DNA of 8,318 bases, taken from positions 1 through 8,318 of the forward strand of contig JAKSAU010000146.1 in NCBI GenBank assembly GCA_022361535.1, given 5' to 3'. Below the pieces are notes generated by a model that had not been told where the DNA came from, searched no databases, and saw only the letters and a list, made by a program, of their open reading frames with translations. This DNA is from Desulfobacterales bacterium. GTDB lineage: Bacteria > Desulfobacterota > Desulfobacteria > Desulfobacterales > Desulfobacteraceae. Below, piece by piece: positions 1-6,235 of the stretch. How positions within the stretch are numbered: position 1 is the stretch's first letter; each line of letters starts with the position of its first letter. The position numbers and the translations under genes are program-made.

Positions 1-146
1 GGCTAATCATAGCTTTTGTCACGCATGAAGTTGGTTTAGCCGTTTCTGAGTGGAATCATTCTTTTGTAGTTGACGAATTCCCTGAAGACTCTTTGATTCA
101 GATAGTTGAATACAAAAATGAGATACGAAATAAAAATAGGTGCTAA
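1..146 (+). CDS. C-terminal end of an unidentified protein (5' end outside window)
   Basis: An open frame enters from the left edge (first whole codon at 3) and runs 47 codons to a TAA at 144-146. The residues begin LIIAFVTHEVGLAVSEW and end in a charged tail, EIRNKNRC. The composition, a hydrophobic strand followed by an acidic/aromatic stretch and a basic tail, is that of a normal globular protein end rather than a chance frame. I do not recognise the family. It lies on the same strand as the EVE-KAP gene, only 35 nt upstream of its ATG, with no terminator-like hairpin between them. The two are therefore probably cotranscribed, and this gene may be a functional partner. It is called from frame openness and context only. 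Confidence 0.5.
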   Translation, partial: LIIAFVTHEVGLAVSEWNHSFVVDEFPEDSLIQIVEYKNEIRNKNRC

Positions 147-167
147 TTCACTAAAAAACCGCAACGT

Positions 168-172
168 AAGGA
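168..172 (+). promoter_or_regulatory. Ribosome binding site of the EVE-KAP gene
   Basis: AAGGA lies 9 nt before the ATG at 182-184. It supports that ATG as the start, because the EVE domain begins within the first ten residues of the protein. Translation may also be helped by the stop of the preceding gene 35 nt upstream. Confidence 0.55.
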
Positions 173-181
173 TATATTCTG

Positions 182-3100
182 ATGGCCAAACAACCTGATC
201 TTCCCCGGTATTGGATCTTCCAAGCAATGCCTGAAAGATTTGATCTGGCAGACAAACTGGAACCTGGTAAAAGTGATACATGGATTTTGACACGATATCG
301 GAATTTGATCAATCCTGGTGACGTGGTCTACTTTTGGCGCGGCGGCAGACAGGCAGGTCTTTATGGGTGGGGCTTGGTCACAGATTCTCCCTATGAGCAG
401 AAAACAAAAGGCGGAGTCGACTGGCGTGTTCTCATCAATTACAAGCATCGTTTTACAGACCCGATACGAAAAGATGATATTCTAAAAAGCAGTCAAGAAA
501 CTCAATTGTCTACCATGACAATTATCCGTGCCCCACAGGGAGGAGTCTTTAAACTAACAACTAAGGAAGCCGAGTCTCTTAACCAATTAATTCGTGAACG
601 CTCTGAAACAAGTCCTGATGATCCTTTTGACTTAGCGCTATCACATGTTCCGGCTCTAAGCCTGGCCCCATTAAATATGGGGCGGCCGGTAGCTCAACTT
701 CTGAGTGCCGGATTTCGTGTGGCCGAACAGACAACCCGGGAGCCTTTGGATGTGCAGGTTTTACTATGGATTATACTGGCACAGGGATACTCTTCAAATC
801 GGTTGCCCGAATCAGTGTCTCCATTAATTGAAAAAGTATCTTCGCTCATTGAGATTCCAAAAGAGGTGTGGGAAATTTTAGAACAGCCGATACCTTCTTT
901 AGATCCGGAAATGAGTAATTACATCATATCGGCTGAGATATTGAATATCATGGAGTCTGCCCGTTTGTTGGCGATTTATTCGACCCGTAAAGAGGAAATC
1001 GGGTTCCGGCATTTTCTGGGTGGGTTTCTTTTGGCCAGCAAGGATTCAACTCTTATCCGGCTGGAGGAACTCACTCGGCTGATGGACAGTTCTGTTCATG
1101 ATCTGATGGATCTACTCACTAACCATATAGTGTCAATGTTTCCAAGGGATGATAAATCTCTTTGGATGAGCATTTTAACATCCGGTGTTCAGGAAAGGCT
1201 CAATCTTATAGAAAAGCTGCAAATGAGAGCAAAAGCTGACATCAAGACTAATTTAAAGAGTGAGCAGCTAAAAAGCGACAAGCAGGCTGATATTAAGGAT
1301 ACCGGAAATATAGACCTGTCTGAACCATCAGAAGAACCGGCTTCGGAAAAATCTGACTCCAGCAGCCGTGCCCTATCTGTAGCATTTTCGGGCCGTCCGG
1401 TTCCGGACCGTCCCTTTGGGGCAGATCTGCTCCAGATCAAATCCGAAGTTGATGCTATGGCACATTTATTTGCATTGTCTGAAAATGAAGACGAGCATGA
1501 CGATGAGTCCGAACGAGTCACTTTTGCCCTGGGATTGTTTGGCCGGTGGGGATCGGGTAAAAGCTTTTTTATTGAAAAGCTTAAAAATAGGATTACAGAA
1601 CTGGCGACAAGCGAGTCTGGCGATAAAACGCTTTATTGCAAACAGATCGTCCAAATTGATTTTAATGCCTGGCATTATAACGAGGCAAATATCTGGGCCA
1701 GCCTTGTTCACCATATATTTGACACCCTCCAAAAACAATTTTTGAAAATAAAAAAAGAAAAAGAGTTTAGAAACCTCATCAGTAAACTTGAAATTTCTCA
1801 GGAAAGACGAGAGCAACTGACCCAAAAAATAAAAAGCAAAAAAACAATACGAAATGATCTTGAACAAAGAATCAAAACCCACGAAGAGAAAATTAATTCA
1901 ATCATTGATGACCAAATGAAGCAAATCAGTTCTTTTCCCAAAAGGCTTGCCATGAATCAAAAGGCACGGGAAAAATTAATGTCACTGCTTCCGGAAGCCG
2001 CTAAAATTCTGGGGCTTCCAGATGGGGAGATGACAAAGACGCTGAAAAAAGGCGAGCATAATACAGAGGAGCTTTTAAATCTATTAAAGGAGAGCAAAGC
2101 AATAGTCGGCGAAAGCCGATCCATTGGAAAAACCATTTGGCATTCCGGATTTACAAAATCTTTTATGCTGATAGCCGGTATCGTTCTTTTAGTGTATTTT
2201 GCCCTGCCTGCGGTTTTGAAAAATCCGAATTTATGGAATGACCTTTTGTCTGAAACCGGTCAAATTATTGCATTGGCAACACCTGTGTTGATCTGGTTAA
2301 GAACCCGGTTGATGAAAGCGTCTGACATTTTTAATCAAATCTCAAGTGTTGAATCAATGCTTCAGGAAGACTTGCGAGAGGAAGAGGAACAAAAGAACAC
2401 AGCCCTTGCAACTCTTCGCACTGAACAGAAACGTGTTTCCGAAAGTATTGAAAATGATACCAGGGAAAAGGCACTGCTGGACCAGGAGATATTGAACTTA
2501 AAAAATAAGCTGGATGACCTGGGGTCTGCGGAAAGCCTTGTGGATTATATTAATGACAGGGCGACAAGTGAAGATTACAGATCAAAGCTGGGTATCCTGG
2601 CACTGATCCGTCGGGATTTTGAGAAATTGTCCAAACTAATGCTCGACCGCCCAAAAGCCAATGACATTGAAACGGATGATAGACAATCTGAAAATGAGCT
2701 GCCGCATATTGACAGAATTATTCTGTACATTGATGACCTGGATCGTGTCCAGGACAGCAAAAAGGTATTGCAGGTCCTTGAAGCAGTTCATCTTTTACTG
2801 GCATTCCCTTTATTTCATGTTGTGGTTGCCGTTGATGAAAGATGGGCTGCACAATCTGTATTAAGCCATCACAAGGATTTTTTCGAGGTTGGAATACGGT
2901 CTGATGATGCTGACGATGATAAGTTGGCAAAGGAGAATCATTATAAAAGCTGGAAAATGCTCCACGATACGATTGGCATGCAAAAAGCCACACCAAGAGA
3001 ATTTCTTGAAAAAATATTTCAGATCAGTTTTTGGGTTAGACCTTTAACTATACAGCTTACCCAGGATTTCATTGAAGGAATTGTAGTCCAGGATAATGTT

Positions 3101-3868
3101 GAAGATGTATATGGGCCACAGGAATTTGAATTCAACTTATCTTCCCAAAAAAATGAAGCAATTGCCGAATCTAATCATAATGAAGGAAGAACAAATCAAC
3201 CTGAAGAGGAGGATTCTGAAAAATCAATTCATGAAACTCTTGATAATGAAGATGTAATACAGGAAACAATTGTACCAGAACCACCAATGTCATCGGCTGA
3301 GATCCAAACAGACCAGCCCAACGATAATGATGAGGCAGATGCATTTGATCCGACCGGTTTTGAAATCACCAGTGAAGAGTTGGTCTCTATGCGCGCTTTG
3401 GCAAGAGTTATTGATCGATCTCCCCGAACGGTGAAAAGGTTTGTAAGAATTTATAAATTGTTCAAAGCAATGAACATATCAAAAAAAATAGGCTTTCTAA
3501 ACGAAGATGAGCTTGAAGAATACAATATAGAGGAGGATCATGTTCCGATTATGATTTTATTGGCCATTCAGATAGGCCACCCCGATATTGCAGTCCGTTT
3601 TTTTCGTATACTTGATAGCGCTCTTACCACAAACGATACTCAAACTATGGGCCAACTTTTGAACGAGATGAAAGAACAAACTATAGATAATAAAGCCGAA
3701 AAACAAAAATGGCAGCGTGCCCTTACTGCGCTAGAGTCTATTACTGATTTGTATGGTCCGTTCCCCAGAGTCTCGCAAATTATTATCAGCGCCTTTAATC
3801 CCTGGTTGGCATCTACGGCCCGATTTGGTTTTCAGGAATGGACACCGGATGAAAACCATCTTATTTAA
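182..3868 (+). CDS. EVE domain / Clp-N-like / KAP P-loop NTPase, membrane-associated, putative defence protein
   Basis: This is a 1228-aa fusion protein. Residues about 8-138 are an EVE (PUA-like) domain: YWIFQAMPERFDL, then DTWILTRYR, GDVVYFWRGG and AGLYGWGLV, ending with a RAPQGGVFKLT segment. EVE domains are known or proposed to bind modified bases in DNA or RNA. Residues about 160-320 are helical, with two segments resembling Clp-N repeats, the clearer one near 250-315. After an acidic, Ser-rich linker (about 355-395) comes a KAP-family NTPase: Walker A GRWGSGKS (454-461), Walker B IILYIDDLDR (846-855), a sensor-like VVVAVDERW (880-888), and the typical SPRTVKRFV segment (1080-1088). Between the Walker motifs lie coiled coil (about 515-580), two hydrophobic helices (about 661-678 and 693-707) and a second coiled coil (about 713-785). 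Such TM insertion is characteristic of KAP NTPases, a family that includes PifA, which excludes phage T7. Residues about 970-1065 are a very acidic insertion. The stop is TAA. The domain calls are firm for EVE and KAP and tentative for Clp-N. The defence role is inferred. Confidence 0.88.
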   Translation: MAKQPDLPRYWIFQAMPERFDLADKLEPGKSDTWILTRYRNLINPGDVVYFWRGGRQAGLYGWGLVTDSPYEQKTKGGVDWRVLINYKHRFTDPIRKDDILKSSQETQLSTMTIIRAPQGGVFKLTTKEAESLNQLIRERSETSPDDPFDLALSHVPALSLAPLNMGRPVAQLLSAGFRVAEQTTREPLDVQVLLWIILAQGYSSNRLPESVSPLIEKVSSLIEIPKEVWEILEQPIPSLDPEMSNYIISAEILNIMESARLLAIYSTRKEEIGFRHFLGGFLLASKDSTLIRLEELTRLMDSSVHDLMDLLTNHIVSMFPRDDKSLWMSILTSGVQERLNLIEKLQMRAKADIKTNLKSEQLKSDKQADIKDTGNIDLSEPSEEPASEKSDSSSRALSVAFSGRPVPDRPFGADLLQIKSEVDAMAHLFALSENEDEHDDESERVTFALGLFGRWGSGKSFFIEKLKNRITELATSESGDKTLYCKQIVQIDFNAWHYNEANIWASLVHHIFDTLQKQFLKIKKEKEFRNLISKLEISQERREQLTQKIKSKKTIRNDLEQRIKTHEEKINSIIDDQMKQISSFPKRLAMNQKAREKLMSLLPEAAKILGLPDGEMTKTLKKGEHNTEELLNLLKESKAIVGESRSIGKTIWHSGFTKSFMLIAGIVLLVYFALPAVLKNPNLWNDLLSETGQIIALATPVLIWLRTRLMKASDIFNQISSVESMLQEDLREEEEQKNTALATLRTEQKRVSESIENDTREKALLDQEILNLKNKLDDLGSAESLVDYINDRATSEDYRSKLGILALIRRDFEKLSKLMLDRPKANDIETDDRQSENELPHIDRIILYIDDLDRVQDSKKVLQVLEAVHLLLAFPLFHVVVAVDERWAAQSVLSHHKDFFEVGIRSDDADDDKLAKENHYKSWKMLHDTIGMQKATPREFLEKIFQISFWVRPLTIQLTQDFIEGIVVQDNVEDVYGPQEFEFNLSSQKNEAIAESNHNEGRTNQPEEEDSEKSIHETLDNEDVIQETIVPEPPMSSAEIQTDQPNDNDEADAFDPTGFEITSEELVSMRALARVIDRSPRTVKRFVRIYKLFKAMNISKKIGFLNEDELEEYNIEEDHVPIMILLAIQIGHPDIAVRFFRILDSALTTNDTQTMGQLLNEMKEQTIDNKAEKQKWQRALTALESITDLYGPFPRVSQIIISAFNPWLASTARFGFQEWTPDENHLI

Positions 3869-4468
3869 AAAACCTATATTCACTTGTTTCATCATTTAAA
3901 GATCTCACAGTTTCTCACCAGATCATAGATATCCTGTGAAAAAAAGCTACAAGGGTAACGGCTTCAAAGGTTATAGCGGTCTTCAAAAATATGTTCCTTT
4001 ATAATGCGATCAGATGAATTATCGGCGGCATCCTCAAATCAAAGTATTGCCGTTTGAGCACTTAGGCTCGTTTGTTCTAAGAAGAAGGCATCAGGCGGAT
4101 TTGTGAAGATACTTCGGCAGCCGTTTCTTAGATTAAACAGGCCGGTAGTTATATATGGGATGCCCTTGTTTACCAGGGCCAATCGAAAGTTTATTTTCAG
4201 AACTGCTAAAGAAAAAAATTCTTTGTCATGAAAATTGATTTTCTGAACTTATCGGATAAAACCAGCAGACCAAAATCGTTGCAGCTGAGACTTATGGCAG
4301 TCTTTATTAAATTTGCAGAAACTTTGAAACAGTGATACTTTCGGCTCAAATATTGGACGTTGTATTTAAATGTTTTCAAGTATCCGTCGTCTGCTGAAAA
4401 CATTTATGATTTCTTAGTTGGCAACGCTCTTGGGTAAAGACTTAATTCACCAAGATTAGGAAATATTC
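3869..4468. other. Gene-poor spacer, no supported gene
   Basis: About 600 nt separate the defence-like gene from the rest. All frames are broken into short pieces. The longest are roughly 30-65 codons, have no convincing ribosome binding site and match nothing I recognise. There is no clear rho-independent terminator just after the EVE-KAP stop. The only strong structure is a 12-bp inverted repeat at 4367-4406. The stretch could be decayed mobile-element or gene sequence, but no transposase motif can be read in it. Confidence 0.6.
4367..4406. repeat. Perfect 12-bp inverted repeat with 16-nt spacer
   Basis: TAAATGTTTTCA at 4367-4378 is exactly complementary to TGAAAACATTTA at 4395-4406, around a 16-nt spacer that includes ATCCGTCG. 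No T-tract follows on either strand, so it is not a standard intrinsic terminator. It could be an operator, a recombination site, a remnant of a mobile element end, or a transcript hairpin ending the upstream unit in a factor-dependent way. Confidence 0.6.
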
Positions 4469-4609
4469 ATGCATCCTTTTAAAAAAATATTCTTTTTGGT
4501 TCTTGCAGCATTTTTTTTAGTCACAAATGGGTATGGGGATGAACTGCTAATTTCAGGGAACGCATTTATATTTCAAGAACCACTAACCACAATCCCAACC
4601 AAAATGTGA
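4469..4609 (+). pseudogene. Short ORF with signal peptide; probable truncated exported protein
   Basis: An ATG at 4469 opens a 46-codon frame that ends in TGA at 4607-4609. Its N terminus is a textbook Sec signal: MHPFKK, then a hydrophobic core IFFLVLAAFFLV, then a polar TNGYGDE region where cleavage would be expected near Gly-Tyr-Gly. Only about 23 residues would remain after cleavage. An AGGAAA-like purine stretch lies roughly 7 nt upstream. The mature part is too short for most periplasmic proteins and ends right before the terminator of the opposing operon. The likeliest reading is an N-terminal remnant of an exported protein, but a genuine small secreted peptide cannot be excluded. Family unknown. 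Confidence 0.4.
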
Positions 4610-4616
4610 AGATTTT

Positions 4617-4663
4617 CAAAAAATAAAAAAGTGCCCGGCAAGGTTTCTTCCTCAGCCGGGCAC
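4617..4663 (-). terminator. Rho-independent terminator of the mtt operon
   Basis: On the minus strand the transcript forms a perfect 9-bp GC-rich stem, GTGCCCGGC (4663-4655) with GCCGGGCAC (4639-4631), enclosing a 15-nt loop with a possible AGG/CCT inner pairing. It is followed immediately by TTTTTTATTTTTTG. It starts 17 nt after the mttB stop codon. This is a classic intrinsic terminator. Its location after the TAA, and not after the internal TAG, supports reading mttB as one long gene. Confidence 0.93.
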
Positions 4664-4679
4664 GTCTCTAAATCTAACT

Positions 4680-6164
4680 TTAGTTGTTCTTGTTCATTTC
4701 TTCATTTTCTGCCGTTGCCTCTTCCACGATAGAACGAAGTGCTGATTTGGCGTCATCAGCAAGCGGCGTGGGCTTATGGTTTGCAAGGATGTCTGCAGCC
4801 TTTTCAGCCGCAACCTGTGCCATATCATTTCCGCCTTTACCCATCCAGCGGTCATAATTGTTCCGCTCGATAATATGTGGCGTGGAGGGAAGGGTACGCA
4901 TATATTTCATGGTGTGAGCCTGCATCAGGTGATCGCCGCCGGGTCCTACCGACTTGATCGTTTCCAGAGCTAAGGTTTCATCATCCACGTGGATACCCTG
5001 CATCACCTTTCTGACCATCTTAAAGATGTCATTATCTATGACCAGCTGGGCGTAGCTGAAAATCAGTCCCGAGTCCAGCATTCCTGCGCCATAGATCAGG
5101 TTTGTTCCCGCGTTTGCAGCGCACATTGCAGTCAAAGTCTTTTCATGACCTGCCTGTGCGTCCGGCAGTTTGGCATCAGCCTATCCACCGGCGGAAAAGC
5201 TTGGCAGTTGATACTTCTGGGCCAGCACCGGGGCGGCTGCATTGAGCATACCGCACTCGGGAGAGCCCACAGGAGTTGTGGTCAGTTTGAGATCAAACAT
5301 CAAAGACGAACATCCGTAAATTACCGGCGCCCCTTTGGCTGTCAACTGGTGCAGCACGATGGCGCCCAGGATCTCACAGTTATGGACCACAAGAGACCCT
5401 GCCAGGGTAATGGGACCGGAAGCCCCTGCCATGACCATGGAGATAAGGTTACAGGGAACGCCTGCCCTGGCGCAGGTCATAACACCTGTGCAGCAATTCA
5501 CATCCAAAGTCAACGGACTTGTGGGAGAACAGTTAATGGTAAGAATCGGCCGTTCCCGAAGCTCTTCTTCGCCGCCCACAATGGCCTGGGCCATCTTAAT
5601 GATCTTGTCTGCACGCCAGCCGTTGCCAGGTCCGTAAACCGTATGCTTGGAGGTATTGGCAAATACGGTTTCAGCCTCCCAGATGGGGGCTACATTGTCC
5701 GGGGCATCACCTGCGGTCAGTGATCTTTCGCAGACATTCACCTCTTCCATGGCATCGGTGAGAAGGGCTGCCTTTCCCACATCTTCACACATTGACGGGC
5801 GAACTGTGCCGTCGGTTTCCATAATGTTTACACCTTGGCCAAAGGTGCAGAAGTTGACCCGTTTGCCTCCCAGGAACACATCATGTTTTGGATCGCGCCC
5901 GTATTGAACAATATTCGACGGAGCCGAACGGATGCAGTCCTCAACAAGATAGGCCGGGAATTTAACGATATTCGTTTTCCGGTCAACAATTGCACCACCA
6001 CTGGCGAGAATTTCCAGGGCTTCGTCGTCACCGACATAAAGCCCTGTCGTTCGCATGATTTCCAGGGTGGCCAGGTGAATTCTTTCAATTTCATCGTCTC
6101 CGAATACCGAGAAGCCAAAGCCCGCGGTATTACAAACTTCGGAGAAAATAGATCTTGATTCCAT
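4680..6164 (-). CDS. mttB: Trimethylamine methyltransferase MttB, pyrrolysine-containing (amber read-through)
   Basis: MttB transfers a methyl group from trimethylamine to the Co(I) corrinoid of its partner MttC in the cytoplasm, leaving dimethylamine. Read through one in-frame TAG at 5183-5181, the frame gives 494 residues, close to the roughly 495 of archaeal MttB. The amber codon is residue 328 from the chosen start. It lies in LPSFSAGG-[Pyl]-ADAKLPDAQAGHEKT, the family's pyrrolysine site near residue 334. The C-terminal part keeps family features such as NLIYGAGMLDSG and NNYDRW, and ends with TAA at 4680. I chose the ATG at 6164 because AAGGTG sits 6 nt before it; a GTG at 6173 is inside that ribosome binding site. 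Pyrrolysine is presumed to bind the methylamine substrate near the corrinoid. The gene lies 71 nt after a non-Pyl paralogue and before a strong terminator. No mttC or pyl genes are visible, so both must be elsewhere. An inactivating nonsense mutation is unlikely given the exact position. Confidence 0.93.
5181..5183 (-). other. In-frame UAG pyrrolysine codon of mttB
   Basis: The plus strand reads CTA, so the mRNA reads UAG. The codons before it give FSAGG and those after it give ADAKLPD, in the same frame. The next possible start after it, a TTG at 5135, lies 15 codons downstream with conserved family sequence before it. Termination here would therefore discard a third of a conserved TIM-barrel enzyme. 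No other gene end in this window uses TAG. Confidence 0.92.
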
Positions 6165-6170
6165 AGTTTT

Positions 6171-6176
6171 CACCTT
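6171..6176 (-). promoter_or_regulatory. Ribosome binding site deciding the mttB start
   Basis: On the minus strand AAGGTG precedes ATG (6164-6162) with a 6-nt spacing. The alternative GTG start at 6173-6171 is part of this Shine-Dalgarno sequence and has no good site of its own, so the ATG is preferred. Confidence 0.7.
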
Positions 6177-6195
6177 ATGTTAATAGTTAAAGTTT

Positions 6196-6214
6196 GCGGC
6201 AGACACTCTGCCGC
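6196..6214 (-). repeat. Perfect 8-bp hairpin between the two methyltransferase genes
   Basis: GCGGCAGA (6196-6203) and TCTGCCGC (6207-6214) flank a 3-nt loop in the 71-nt spacer. There is no T-tract after it on the minus strand (AAACTTTAACT follows), so it is not a strong terminator. It may stabilise or process the upstream mRNA, or attenuate transcription so that the two enzymes are made in different amounts. Confidence 0.65.
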
Positions 6215-6235
6215 GTCTTGAAATTCTTTGTTAGG

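Noticed and set aside
1466..1882. Minus-strand 138-codon frame within the EVE-KAP gene
   Set aside because: Overlaps the Walker A region of a clearly coding gene on the other strand and has no recognisable domain or ribosome binding site.
3905..3939. TCACAG...CTGTGA inverted repeat as a terminator of the EVE-KAP gene
   Set aside because: Only 6 bp with a 23-nt loop, and it is followed by an A-tract rather than a T-tract on the plus strand.
4206..4403. Minus-strand 65-codon frame in the gene-poor spacer
   Set aside because: No ribosome binding site, no recognisable motif, and its start lies within the inverted repeat arm.
3869..4468. Decayed insertion sequence
   Set aside because: No transposase motif, terminal repeats or target duplication could be read by eye; the lone inverted repeat is not enough.
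4680..5135. Separate 151-codon gene starting at the TTG at 5135
   Set aside because: It is the C-terminal third of mttB, in frame with the upstream part. The 15 codons between the TAG and this TTG encode conserved family sequence, and there is no proper start site.
5164..5183. PYLIS-like RNA hairpin after the UAG codon
   Set aside because: Only a 3-bp GGC/GCC stem is visible directly after the codon. MttB genes are not known to need a conserved element, so no claim is made.
4989..5723. Plus-strand 244-codon frame
   Set aside because: Opposite-strand shadow of mttB; Cys/His-rich composition with no family resemblance.
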